Source: Clostridia bacterium
Lineage (GTDB): Bacteria > Bacillota > Clostridia > Oscillospirales > Acutalibacteraceae
NCBI GenBank assembly: GCA_017522225.1
Contig: JAFWZR010000033.1
Coordinates: 62,001 to 126,000 of the forward strand
Length of the DNA: 64,000 nt
Reading direction: 5' to 3'
In this document: piece by piece, positions 43,293 to 52,239 of the stretch
How the letters are laid out: each line of letters opens with the position of its first letter
Numbering within the stretch: the stretch's first letter is position 1
Notes under the pieces: model-generated
What the model saw: the letters and a program-made list of their open reading frames with translations, nothing else
The model's database searches: none
Told to the model about the DNA's origin: nothing
Position numbers and translations under genes: made by a program

Positions 43293-44618
43293 TTATTCTA
43301 TATTTTTGAGATTGAATTCAGCGTTGTTGTCCGAATAACCCTTGTTGTTTGCAATGGTATTGAGCACCATTTCGGTAAGGTTTATCGGATTGTCACCCTT
43401 CTGAAGCTTAGGCTCAATTTTTCTTATAACAAAATTCAGTCTTTTCAGAACACCCGACACGGCATTGTAAACAGGTGTACCCTTCTTATGGGGTTGGTCG
43501 CCTGCAAAAATACAGCATCCGATTTCGCCTGCAAAGTCCATAAACTTCTTGTCCTTGATTGACTTGTCGGGCTTTACAAAAAAGATTTTTCCGAGTGTAC
43601 TGACCTTGATTGAATTGAGCACCTTTTTAAGAATCTTCTTATATACTTCATCGCCGTTCAATGCACGGTTGATTTTATTGATATTCGAAACAACAAACTG
43701 CTTGTCAGCGAATTCACGGACTGAAAGTCCGCCCAGATCCCAACCGAAATCCGGCACATCAAGTGTCTCAACCTTCATAACCGCATCTTCGGAAATATCT
43801 ATTCTTCGGTACTGCATCGGACTTCCGACAGTCGCGCTTGTGCAGATATCGATAAGTCTGTTGCCCTGCTTTGAATAGTATTCGTTGATGCTCTGAATAT
43901 GCATATGTCCCGTGAGTATAAGCTCAACTCCGTTATCGGCAAGGAAGTCAGCAAAGCGTCGCCAGTTTCTGACCTGTGCATCACCTACAAGGTCGAACAC
44001 GGGTACGCACGGAACAACAGGATAGTGATTGATTGCGAAAATAAAGCAGCCGTCCTTTTTTGCCTGATCAATCTGTTCCTGCAGCCATCCGAGAAGTCGA
44101 TCATCAATGACGCCCTTTGTCTCTTCACAGCTGTCACAGTTAACAGCAAGCAAACGGACCTTCGGGGCAATTTCGGCAACATAGGAGAGTGTCTGCTTAT
44201 CCACGGCAAAAGCCTGTGAATAACCGAAATCATAATAAAGATCGTAAAGCTCCTGATGGCTTACACCCTCAACGGGCACCAGCTCGTCATTTTTAAAGCT
44301 TCTTGACCACTCGTTATAGTCGTGCGCGGCAGTGATTACGAAAACCTTTTTGCCTGCCTCTTTGAGCTTATACAGCTCTTTGATAAGACTCTTGTGGCTC
44401 TCTCTTTCACCGTTTTTGGACAGATCGCCCGGCATAATTACATATTCCGTCTCTTTGTCTGCCATTATCTGTGCAAAAACCGCCTTGACCATATCGCTGC
44501 TCTCGGCAAGAAAGATCTGCTCGGTTTTCATATATTCCTCGTATGCCTTACCGCTTGCACCGAGTGACGGCTCATAAAAGTGGGTATCCGTTACAAGGTA
44601 AAATCTGAAAGGTGTCAT
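43293..44618 (-). CDS. Cytoplasmic calcineurin-like metallophosphoesterase
   Basis: A 441-aa protein with no signal peptide. The phosphoesterase domain covers about residues 1-290 with VTDTHFYE, MPGDLSKNGE, TAAHDYNE (where NHD is usual, here A-H-D), AINHYPVV and LTGHMHIQ. The C-terminal 150 residues are helical and basic with no recognised domain. GGGAG precedes ATG. The 52-nt gap upstream holds the terminator of the secreted hydrolase gene, so this gene needs its own promoter, which I could not place. Confidence 0.85.
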   Translation of the reverse strand: MTPFRFYLVTDTHFYEPSLGASGKAYEEYMKTEQIFLAESSDMVKAVFAQIMADKETEYVIMPGDLSKNGERESHKSLIKELYKLKEAGKKVFVITAAHDYNEWSRSFKNDELVPVEGVSHQELYDLYYDFGYSQAFAVDKQTLSYVAEIAPKVRLLAVNCDSCEETKGVIDDRLLGWLQEQIDQAKKDGCFIFAINHYPVVPCVPVFDLVGDAQVRNWRRFADFLADNGVELILTGHMHIQSINEYYSKQGNRLIDICTSATVGSPMQYRRIDISEDAVMKVETLDVPDFGWDLGGLSVREFADKQFVVSNINKINRALNGDEVYKKILKKVLNSIKVSTLGKIFFVKPDKSIKDKKFMDFAGEIGCCIFAGDQPHKKGTPVYNAVSGVLKRLNFVIRKIEPKLQKGDNPINLTEMVLNTIANNKGYSDNNAEFNLKNIE

Positions 44619-44632
44619 AACAATTCTCCCTG

Positions 44633-44660
44633 AAAAAACGGAGCAGTTACCTGCCCCGTT
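44633..44660 (-). terminator. Terminator of the secreted hydrolase gene at 44671
   Basis: On the minus strand ACGGGGCAG, loop GTAA, CTGCTCCGT and a T-run. Confidence 0.85.
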
Positions 44661-44670
44661 ATCGTTTTAT

Positions 44671-46491
44671 TTATTTGCTGTCAAACCAGCCGCGGGGACC
44701 AAAGAACTTATATGTAATGTCGCTCGCAAATTTCATAATCTTTGTGAGAGCTGCTTCTGTCTTATCCTCTTCGGGCTTTACATATTCTGTACCATAAGCA
44801 TGTGCTCTTGCGATATAGAACTCTTCCTTAGCCTCTTCGAGTGCCTCGTTGTCAACAACTGTATTAGCAAGCACTGCCTCAACCTTTGCGATTGCAGTCT
44901 CAAGCTCAAGTGCAACTGCAGGATCAAGTGAAGATGTGTCTATCTTCTTTGCATCCTTGACCTCGTTGATGATACCCTTTGTATTTCTTGCTGTGTTGAA
45001 CTGCGGGAAACGATCGGGATATGAGTAGACATCCGTAAAGTTTTCATCTGTGAGAAGCTCAACCGCAAGAAGCATAACAACGTCGTTGTTACCTGTTCTT
45101 TCGTGGTTCTGGTTATAGAAATAGAATGTGTGGTCGGGGAGAAGACCTGCACGTGCGTCTACGATATTGTGGGGGTCAATGTGGTTGTGGTCGGGGTTTG
45201 TACAATGAGGATCTTCAGTAACATAGCCTTCGGGAAGCTCAACGTCAACACCGTAGCTTACAGCACCCATTGATGTTGACTCAAGCTGAATGATACCGTC
45301 TGCGTTTACGTTATCCCAGCTGTCAACAATTGCGTAGAGTGAATAGTTATAACCGCAGATATCAAACACCTTTACGCCTGCATCAATTGCATCGAGGATA
45401 TTCTGATCAGCGTTTAGCTGTGCGTTGTAGAAGATATCTGTCTGGCGTCTGATTTCCTTTGTGCTTTCGTCTGAAAGATACTTCTCTGCACCTGCAGGAT
45501 AATTCTCTGACGGGCAAAGACCCCAGATAAGTGTGCTGTATCTCAGGCCGTCAATAAGACCGTCAACTGCACCGTCAAGAAGGCTGTTGAGAACATCCTT
45601 CGGGAAAATACGAATTGCAAGGTTGATAAGATAGCTGCTCCATGAATTGTCGAGAAGTCTCGGAATCATATAGCTGTAAAGAGCCTCATCATCATCGATA
45701 AGACCGTATTCGATGATTTCACCTACAAGAGTTGAACCGTTCTTTGCAGGAACAACATATACAATACGGTTGATGTCTTCAGAGATATCTCTGCCCTTAT
45801 CCTTGTACATCTGAAGAAGCATATTTGCAAGAGAACCGCCCTGGCTGATAGGAACGATATTGATCTTATCGTGGCCTGTCTGCTCCTTGATAAGCTGAAT
45901 GTAGTTGTAAAGCTCCTCAACTGTGTCAATCATATTGCCGAGTGAGAAGTAAGAGAAGAAATATAGGTGGTCAGCACCTGCAATTTCAATATACTTTTCA
46001 AGCGGAACATTGTCGAGGATGTGCTCTCTGTCGTGTGCGGAAAGATCTGCAACGCTTGCATTGTACTTGGTTGCACGGATATCCTTGATAACCTTACCGT
46101 TCTCGTCACATCTGATATTTTTCATAAGGATTTCGCCGATTGCCTTGCCTGCCTGTGTTGCAAGGAGGTCAAAATAATCGTGCTGGAAGCCGAGAGCCAT
46201 AAGAAGCGGAACAAGAAGACGCATAAGCGCAACCTTGACAATTTCTTCTGTTGACTCAAGATAGAAGGGACCTTCGTACTGGTCGCCGTCACCGTTTATT
46301 GCGATTTCGCCGTTCTCGTCATAAAGAAAAACTTCTGACTGGAAGATACCGGGAATAACAAGTGATGGACACTGGTCACAGTCACCATCGCATTTGTCCT
46401 CTGCAGTTGCAAAAGCAGGAATAACTGCGCTGAACACAAGCGTAAGTGCAACAAGTGTTGCAACAAGTTTGGTCCAAATACTCTTTTTCAT
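44671..46491 (-). CDS. Secreted alpha/beta-hydrolase-like protein (lipase type), paralogue A
   Basis: A 606-aa exported protein with a signal peptide (residues 1-29, ending AVIPAFATA) and then a short Cys cluster CDGDCDQC. A lipase-like core follows: VNIVPISQGGSLANML-type nucleophile elbow (P-x-S-x-G) in HDKINIVPISQGG near residue 220, and GYNYSLYAIVDSW later. A C-terminal helical tail has many Glu/Ala. A GGAGG site precedes ATG, and it has its own promoter. The gene at 54272 encodes a paralogue. Substrate unknown. Confidence 0.72.
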   Translation of the reverse strand: MKKSIWTKLVATLVALTLVFSAVIPAFATAEDKCDGDCDQCPSLVIPGIFQSEVFLYDENGEIAINGDGDQYEGPFYLESTEEIVKVALMRLLVPLLMALGFQHDYFDLLATQAGKAIGEILMKNIRCDENGKVIKDIRATKYNASVADLSAHDREHILDNVPLEKYIEIAGADHLYFFSYFSLGNMIDTVEELYNYIQLIKEQTGHDKINIVPISQGGSLANMLLQMYKDKGRDISEDINRIVYVVPAKNGSTLVGEIIEYGLIDDDEALYSYMIPRLLDNSWSSYLINLAIRIFPKDVLNSLLDGAVDGLIDGLRYSTLIWGLCPSENYPAGAEKYLSDESTKEIRRQTDIFYNAQLNADQNILDAIDAGVKVFDICGYNYSLYAIVDSWDNVNADGIIQLESTSMGAVSYGVDVELPEGYVTEDPHCTNPDHNHIDPHNIVDARAGLLPDHTFYFYNQNHERTGNNDVVMLLAVELLTDENFTDVYSYPDRFPQFNTARNTKGIINEVKDAKKIDTSSLDPAVALELETAIAKVEAVLANTVVDNEALEEAKEEFYIARAHAYGTEYVKPEEDKTEAALTKIMKFASDITYKFFGPRGWFDSK

Positions 46492-46524
46492 AACATTACC
46501 TCCGTAAAGTAATTTACAAATTCA

Positions 46525-46553
46525 ATAATATACCAATTTGACAAAAAAGACAA
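46525..46553 (-). promoter_or_regulatory. Promoter of secreted hydrolase A
   Basis: TTGTCT, 17 nt, TATTAT on the minus strand. Confidence 0.6.
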
Positions 46554-46575
46554 TAGCGTAATTGAAAATTTGTCC

Positions 46576-46612
46576 AAAAAAAGATCAAGAATCAGGTTAT
46601 CTGTTTCTTGTT
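46576..46612 (-). terminator. Imperfect terminator of the sialic-acid operon
   Basis: On the minus strand GAACAAGAAACAG, loop, CTGATTCTTGATC with mismatches, then a T-run of seven. Confidence 0.6.
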
Positions 46613-46632
46613 CTTTCAAATTTATTTAAAAA

Positions 46633-47835
46633 TTATTTCGTGAGAATTTCGCCGATGATTGTGTCAAGCATAATAAGCATTCTCGGAAGGTGGAACGGAC
46701 CCTTGAAGGTGCTGCCCTTACAAGCAGGCATTGTAGGCTTGCCGTCACGGCGCAGATAGCCGTACCAATCGCCGAATTCAGGATCTGAGAAAACCTCCTG
46801 ACAGTAAGAAAGAGTCTTCTTGAACCACTCCATATAATACTCGTCGCCTGTATCACGGTATGCCATAATTGATGCGATGAGAATTTCGTTATGCGGCCAC
46901 CAGAGCTTCATATCGTGCTCATAAGCCTCGGGAGGATTGCCGAGACAGTCACGGAAATAAAGAAGTCCGCCGTACTCGTGATCCCAACCGCCTTCAATTG
47001 CAAAGCGATAGATTTCCTCTGCCTTTTTGTAAAGCTCCTTGTCACCGATGCGGTTAGCCTCTTCCATAATAAACCACGCACATTCGATATCGTGACCCGG
47101 ATTTACAACTCTGCCTGCGGTGTACTCTGAACAGAATTCACCGTTAACACCGACGCTTTCAAGTGTACACTTAAGCTCGGGCTTGTGATGATATGCAAAA
47201 ATATCGTGCACACATTCTGCACTGTATTTGTCATACTTCTCTTTATTTTCGGGGTCAACACGGCGCATAATTGCTGTTGTGTTAAGGAAAATCATCGGGT
47301 CTGCAAGTGCTCTTCCCGTTCTTGTTTCGGGAATTGTCTTTGCACCCATACCTGTCGGATCTTTTCCGCCGTGGTTGAGGAAATAGATAAGGTCATAAGC
47401 CTGTCTTGCACGCTCGAGATGCTCTTTGTCACCTGTTATGCCGTAATATTCAGCGTTTGCGATACAGTAAAAGCCCTCGGAGAAGCAATATCTTCTCTGA
47501 CGCAACGGCTTACCGTCTGCAGTAACGGTAAAGTACATTCTTCTGCCTGCATCCTTGTTGATACAGTAGTTTTCCATAAAGTCAAGACAGGATTTTGAAG
47601 CCTTGAGCCATTCGTCCTTAACACCGTATACCTTGCAAAGATATGCAAAAATCCAGCCGCATCTGCCCTGCATCCATACGCTTTTATCTGTTGAGTAAAT
47701 CTTACCCTCACGGTCAAGACAGGTGTAAACACCGCCGTTTACCTCATCCATGCCGTTTTTGAGCCAGAAATTTACGCAACGCTCAAGCTCTTCTTTAACC
47801 CATTTCTGAGTTTCAACTAAATAATCTCTGTTCAT
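46633..47835 (-). CDS. N-acylglucosamine 2-epimerase (AGE/RnBP family)
   Basis: It interconverts ManNAc and GlcNAc. The 400-aa (alpha/alpha)6 barrel has VNGGVYTCLDREGK near residue 33, GRCGWIFAYLCKVY, FCSEYTAGRVVNPGHDIECAWFIMEEA with the putative catalytic His, and WWPHNEILIAS with the second His. It lies 8 nt after the sialate lyase gene. This AGE route takes the place of phosphorylating ManNAc by NanK and NanE, neither of which is seen here. Confidence 0.9.
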   Translation of the reverse strand: MNRDYLVETQKWVKEELERCVNFWLKNGMDEVNGGVYTCLDREGKIYSTDKSVWMQGRCGWIFAYLCKVYGVKDEWLKASKSCLDFMENYCINKDAGRRMYFTVTADGKPLRQRRYCFSEGFYCIANAEYYGITGDKEHLERARQAYDLIYFLNHGGKDPTGMGAKTIPETRTGRALADPMIFLNTTAIMRRVDPENKEKYDKYSAECVHDIFAYHHKPELKCTLESVGVNGEFCSEYTAGRVVNPGHDIECAWFIMEEANRIGDKELYKKAEEIYRFAIEGGWDHEYGGLLYFRDCLGNPPEAYEHDMKLWWPHNEILIASIMAYRDTGDEYYMEWFKKTLSYCQEVFSDPEFGDWYGYLRRDGKPTMPACKGSTFKGPFHLPRMLIMLDTIIGEILTK

Positions 47836-47843
47836 ATTGCACC

Positions 47844-48761
47844 TCAGCCGACAAATTTTTCGATTGCTTGGTCAATCATAATCTTAACGTTGTGTGCAAG
47901 AACGATACCCTCTTCGGTAATCTCTGCAAGAGGAGGACGGACTGAACCGCACTCTACGCCCTTTTCTCTGAGGATCTGCTTTGCTGCTGCGTACATATTA
48001 CACTTACAAGCACACATAGCATAGATAATCTTATCGATAGCGTGCTGAATTTCGTTTGCCTCTGCAATCTTGCCTTCCTTAAGAAGCTCGTCTGCCTTGA
48101 GGAAAAGCTCGGGCATTACTGCATAAGTACCGCCGATTCCGCCGCCTGCACCGATGATTCTGCCTGAAATAAACTGCTCGTCAGGACCGTTGAAGATAAT
48201 GCAATCATCTCCGCCCTCCATTTTGAACATCTGAATGTCCTGAACAGGCATTGAAGAGTTCTTAACACCGATTACACGGGGATTTTCAAGCATCTTCTTA
48301 AAAAGAGGCATAGTGAGTGCAACACCTGCAAGCTGGGGAATGTTGTAGATAATAAAATCAGTGTTGGGTGCTGCTGAAGAAATATCGTTCCAGTACTTTG
48401 CAATTGAATCCTCGGGAAGGTGAAAATAAATCGGAGGAATGGCAGCAATTGCGTCAACACCGAGGCTTTCAGCGTGAGCCGCAAGCTCCATTGAATCCTT
48501 TGTATTGTTACAAGCAACATGTGCGATGATTGTCATCTTTCCGCCTACAGCCTGCATAACACTTTCAAGAATAATCTTTCTTTCTTCCTTGCTCTGGTAA
48601 ATACATTCACCTGATGAACCGCAGACATAAAGTCCCTTTACGCCCTTTTCAAGCAAATACTTTGCAAAATTCGCTGTGCGTTCTGCACTTACATCACCGT
48701 TATCGTCATAGCAAGCATAAAACGCAGGAATAACGCCCTGGTATTTTGTTAAATCTCTCAT
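47844..48761 (-). CDS. nanA: N-acetylneuraminate lyase
   Basis: It splits sialic acid into pyruvate and ManNAc. The 305-aa DapA-fold barrel has YVCGSSGECIYQSKEER (the GxxGE motif of sialate lyases), FIIYNIPQLAG (catalytic Tyr) and VIGVKNSSMPVQD (Schiff-base Lys). The ATG at 48761 has AGGGAG upstream; the frame starts three codons earlier. It lies 12 nt after the phosphohexomutase gene and just before the epimerase gene. Confidence 0.9.
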   Translation of the reverse strand: MRDLTKYQGVIPAFYACYDDNGDVSAERTANFAKYLLEKGVKGLYVCGSSGECIYQSKEERKIILESVMQAVGGKMTIIAHVACNNTKDSMELAAHAESLGVDAIAAIPPIYFHLPEDSIAKYWNDISSAAPNTDFIIYNIPQLAGVALTMPLFKKMLENPRVIGVKNSSMPVQDIQMFKMEGGDDCIIFNGPDEQFISGRIIGAGGGIGGTYAVMPELFLKADELLKEGKIAEANEIQHAIDKIIYAMCACKCNMYAAAKQILREKGVECGSVRPPLAEITEEGIVLAHNVKIMIDQAIEKFVG

Positions 48762-48773
48762 TGTAAACACTCC

Positions 48774-50183
48774 CTATATATTCAAGAATTCTCTGAATGA
48801 ATTAATGTATGAAGCGGCAGCTTCCTTTTCTGAGCTTTCCGCAAAGATACGGAGAAGCGGCTCTGTGCCTGAGAAGCGGCAGATAACAAAGCTGTCATCC
48901 TCAAAGTAAACCTTGCATCCGTCCTCGTAATTGACACGGACAACCTTTTTGCCGAAATCAGGAAGCTGTTTTTTAACCATTATGATATCGTTGATTGTCT
49001 GCTTGTATTCGGGTTCAAAGCGCAGATTGTCCTCTACCATTACAAACTTGCCGAATTCAGCACTCAGCTCGTCAATCATATCTGACGGAGACTTGCCGAC
49101 AACGCTTATCATCTCCGCCATAAGTGATGCCGCATAAACAGAGTCCTTGCCGTGGATGTGACCTCTTACTGTAAGACCGCCTGATGATTCACCGCCGAGA
49201 ACTGCGTCAACTTCGTCAATTTTTGAAGAGATGTACTTGAAGCCGACAGGTACCTCGTAGCACTTTTCACCAAAGGATTCTGCGATTCTGTCAAGCATGT
49301 GAGTTGTTGCAAGATTGCGGACAACAGGACCCTTCCAGCCCTTGTATTTTACAAGGTAATAATACAAAAGACAAAGAATTTCGTTAGCATCTATGTATCT
49401 TCCGCTGCGGTCGATAATTCCGAGGCGGTCACCATCACCGTCCATAGCAATACCGAGGTCATAATTTCCGCGGACAACACCGTCACGCAGAAGTGCAAGT
49501 GTGTTCTCGCTCGGTGCGGGCATCATACCGCCGAACCACGCGTCCTTGTTGAGGTTCATCGTGTCGATTGTACAACGCGCTGTATGGAAAATAACCTGCA
49601 ACGGATAAGCACCTGAGCCGTGCATTGTGTCAAAAAGAACACGAAGTCCGCGTTCGCGCAAGGCATCAACATCAAGAAGGTCCAGGATATCGTCGAGGAA
49701 CTTATTGAACGGGTTGCGAAGATAAACAATCTTACCGCTGTCAATACCCTCGTCAAACTCAACCGTTTTAATTTCCGTTACGTCTTCGATAAGCTGTTCA
49801 AGCTCCTGAGTTGTTTCGAGCGGAGCGTCTCTACCCTCTTCAACGATAAGCTTGATTCCGTTATAGTTTGCAGGGTTATGGCTTGCCGTAATTTCAATGC
49901 CGTAGTAAAGCTCACTGTCCTTAACCGTGTGCATCACAAGAGGTGTCGGAGTTGAACGGGGCATAAACCACACATCAATTCCACCGCCCGCAAGCACCTG
50001 AGCAACCCATTTTGCCGCGCCCTGTGAAAGGAAACGACGGTCATATCCGACAACTATGGGCTTGTCAGTCTTGCCTTCTTTTTCTGCAAGGGCAACTATA
50101 CCCGCTGCAACTCGTGTTATATTATCATAAACAAAATCTTTACCGATTACGGCTCTCCAGCCGCCTGTACCAAAGTTAATCAT
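48774..50183 (-). CDS. Phosphohexomutase (phosphoglucomutase/phosphomannomutase family)
   Basis: A 469-aa alpha-D-phosphohexomutase. The phosphoserine loop is TASHNPANYNGIK near residue 100, the Mg loop is DGDGDRLG near 245, the sugar loop is GGESSGG, and the phosphate loop is RFSGTEPLLRI. It probably handles glucose or glucosamine phosphate; its place in the sialic-acid operon suggests amino-sugar phosphates (inference). It overlaps the upstream deacetylase-like gene by 4 nt (ATGA). Confidence 0.9.
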   Translation of the reverse strand: MINFGTGGWRAVIGKDFVYDNITRVAAGIVALAEKEGKTDKPIVVGYDRRFLSQGAAKWVAQVLAGGGIDVWFMPRSTPTPLVMHTVKDSELYYGIEITASHNPANYNGIKLIVEEGRDAPLETTQELEQLIEDVTEIKTVEFDEGIDSGKIVYLRNPFNKFLDDILDLLDVDALRERGLRVLFDTMHGSGAYPLQVIFHTARCTIDTMNLNKDAWFGGMMPAPSENTLALLRDGVVRGNYDLGIAMDGDGDRLGIIDRSGRYIDANEILCLLYYYLVKYKGWKGPVVRNLATTHMLDRIAESFGEKCYEVPVGFKYISSKIDEVDAVLGGESSGGLTVRGHIHGKDSVYAASLMAEMISVVGKSPSDMIDELSAEFGKFVMVEDNLRFEPEYKQTINDIIMVKKQLPDFGKKVVRVNYEDGCKVYFEDDSFVICRFSGTEPLLRIFAESSEKEAAASYINSFREFLNI

Positions 50184-51016
50184 TTTGTGAGCCTCTCTAT
50201 TGTATTTTCTACTTCTGATTTAAACTGTTCAATATAGCTGACTATATACTCTGTGGGAGTTGCGTCACTCTTTATAAGGGGCATAAGGTCAAGGCCGAAG
50301 CTCTGACTTGATGCCTCGTCTGTGTTATGTGATTCAAAGAATGTTGCGTTTGCACAGCGTCTGCCGATTGCGGCTTTATCGTAGCTCTTACCGCCGACAA
50401 CCTGTGAACGGTAAACGGTGATAAGATCCTCTGCAAGCTGAGGATGCTTTGATGTATCAAGACATACCTTCTGTGAATCGGGAAGCCAGTCAAGATTACG
50501 CCATACCTCAAGAGCGATAACCTCTTCGGGACGCATTTCTTCAGGCATACGGCGAACAGCCTCGATTACACGAAGCACAACTGCGACGTGAGTTTCGTGC
50601 TTGTCTGCAAGGTTGTGAGTATAAAGACGCTTCGGCTGAATCTTGCAAAGCAGGTCATAAAGCTCATCAACCGTATCCTTGTTTGCTCCGTCCTTGATTT
50701 CGGAGGAAGAGTAACCGAGCTGAACGATTGCAGTGTACTTACCGAGTCTCGCAGCGTCATTCTGCTCCTCAATACGGACCTCTTTCATCTGCTCGTTTGT
50801 GTAGTTGCTGTACTCACCTGCGCGCGGACTGCCTGCACCGTCAGTCATAACAACACCACAGAAGTTACGTGTTTCGCTGTCATAGCATTCGGAAATCGGA
50901 GCATAAGCCATAATCTCGATATCGTCCTGATGTGCAGCGATACACATATCTGTTACACCGTCAAGGCTTTCCTTGCCCGGGAAGCAGATTGTTGCGTTTG
51001 GTTTTTTAAAATTCAT
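50180..51016 (-). CDS. PIG-L family deacetylase-like protein
   Basis: A 278-aa protein of the LmbE/PIG-L type. The zinc and catalytic motif is AAHQDDIEI near residue 31, and a second His is in HNLADKHETHVAVV near 145. Members deacetylate N-acetylglucosaminyl compounds or sugar conjugates. As the first gene of the deacetylase-phosphohexomutase-nanA-AGE operon, it may act on a sialic-acid breakdown product (inference). ATG at 51016 is preferred to GTG at 51025 because GGGTGAT is spaced for it. Confidence 0.83.
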   Translation of the reverse strand: MNFKKPNATICFPGKESLDGVTDMCIAAHQDDIEIMAYAPISECYDSETRNFCGVVMTDGAGSPRAGEYSNYTNEQMKEVRIEEQNDAARLGKYTAIVQLGYSSSEIKDGANKDTVDELYDLLCKIQPKRLYTHNLADKHETHVAVVLRVIEAVRRMPEEMRPEEVIALEVWRNLDWLPDSQKVCLDTSKHPQLAEDLITVYRSQVVGGKSYDKAAIGRRCANATFFESHNTDEASSQSFGLDLMPLIKSDATPTEYIVSYIEQFKSEVENTIERLTK

Positions 51017-51119
51017 ATTTATCACCCATTCCTTTCAGAAAAGTAAATATTTACAAATTATTTCACCTTACATAATAGCACAACTGTTTTAATTTTTAAA
51101 TAGGGTTTGCACAAAAAAT

Positions 51120-51151
51120 TAAGAACCTGACGCAAAGTCAGGCTCTTTTTT
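51120..51151. terminator. Terminator at the end of the sulfatase operon, bidirectional in form
   Basis: GAACCTGAC, 5-nt loop, GTCAGGCTC with T-runs on both strands. It overlaps the stop codon of the maturase gene. Confidence 0.8.
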
Positions 51152-52229
51152 CGTTTATAAATACCCTGAAAAGCGGCAGGCAGGACGAGAAGAAAGCTTT
51201 GTATGCCTCGCAGTAGTCTCTGTCGGCACGGTTACGCTTGCAGCCGCCCGCACGGCAGAGGGGATAAAATCTGCATTTTTTACATTTTTCGTCAACCTGC
51301 AGACTTTCGGTTATAAAGCGTTTTGATTTTTCACAGTTTGCAAGACTTTCAAAGCTGACCGTATTCACGTTGCCCAGCAGCCATTCGTCCGTGCAGTAGA
51401 AGTCGCACGGGTAAACATTGCCGTTGCTCTCAACAACAAACTGATGTGTACAGTGTCCGCACACACCGCATTGCTCGGGACGGTTGCCAACGAAGAGATG
51501 CACAAGATTGTCGAAGTATCTTATGCTCGTATACTCCCCTCGCACATAGTCCTTAACAAAATAGTTAAAGCACTTGATAAGGAAATCGGCATACTGTTTT
51601 TCGGTCATATAGAGTTCATTCTCGGTTTTGTCCCCGAAGGGTCTGAGGCACGGAATAAACTGCAGATATTTAAAGCCCTTTGAACGAAAAAACCTGTAAA
51701 TATCATCGATATTATCGGCACAGTTTCCCGTAAGCACGGTAAGGATATTAAAGTCAACACCGACCCGTTGAAAAAGCTGTGCCGTATTAAGTATCTTATA
51801 AAATGTATTGTTGCCGTCAGCATCCACACGGAAACGGTTATTTTCAAAATCTCCGTCAAGGCTGAGTCCGATAAGGAAGCTGTTCTCTTTAAAAAACTCT
51901 GCCCATTCCTCGGTAACAAGCGTTCCGTTGGTCTGGAGTGAAAAATAAACCTGACTTCCGAGTGTGTTGTGTCTGCGGACAAGACTGACAAATCTGATAA
52001 AATAGTCAAGTCCTGCTATGAGAGGCTCGCCACCCTGAAAAGCAAAAGCCACACTTTCTCCGTTTGCAAAGCGGAGTGCTTTTGTAATTAAATTTTCTGC
52101 CGTTTCTTCACTCATAACACCAAAGCTCTGCACTTCTCTGTGCTCGGTGACATCGTGGTAGAAGCAGTATCTGCACCTCATATTGCAAAGGCTTGATGCA
52201 GGTTTAATCATTATTGACAGTGGTGGCAT
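51138..52229 (-). CDS. Anaerobic sulfatase-maturating enzyme (radical SAM)
   Basis: It converts the active-site Cys of sulfatases to formylglycine without oxygen. The 363-aa radical SAM protein has the CNMRCRYCFY cluster motif near residue 14, AFQGGEPLIAG, and a C-terminal SPASM domain (CGVCGHCTHQF, YPCDFYC, CKKCRFYPLCRAGGCKRNR). GAGG precedes ATG. It lies 10 nt after the sulfatase gene, which is almost certainly its client. Confidence 0.93.
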   Translation of the reverse strand: MPPLSIMIKPASSLCNMRCRYCFYHDVTEHREVQSFGVMSEETAENLITKALRFANGESVAFAFQGGEPLIAGLDYFIRFVSLVRRHNTLGSQVYFSLQTNGTLVTEEWAEFFKENSFLIGLSLDGDFENNRFRVDADGNNTFYKILNTAQLFQRVGVDFNILTVLTGNCADNIDDIYRFFRSKGFKYLQFIPCLRPFGDKTENELYMTEKQYADFLIKCFNYFVKDYVRGEYTSIRYFDNLVHLFVGNRPEQCGVCGHCTHQFVVESNGNVYPCDFYCTDEWLLGNVNTVSFESLANCEKSKRFITESLQVDEKCKKCRFYPLCRAGGCKRNRADRDYCEAYKAFFSSCLPLFRVFINEKRA

Positions 52230-52239
52230 AGCTTACCTC

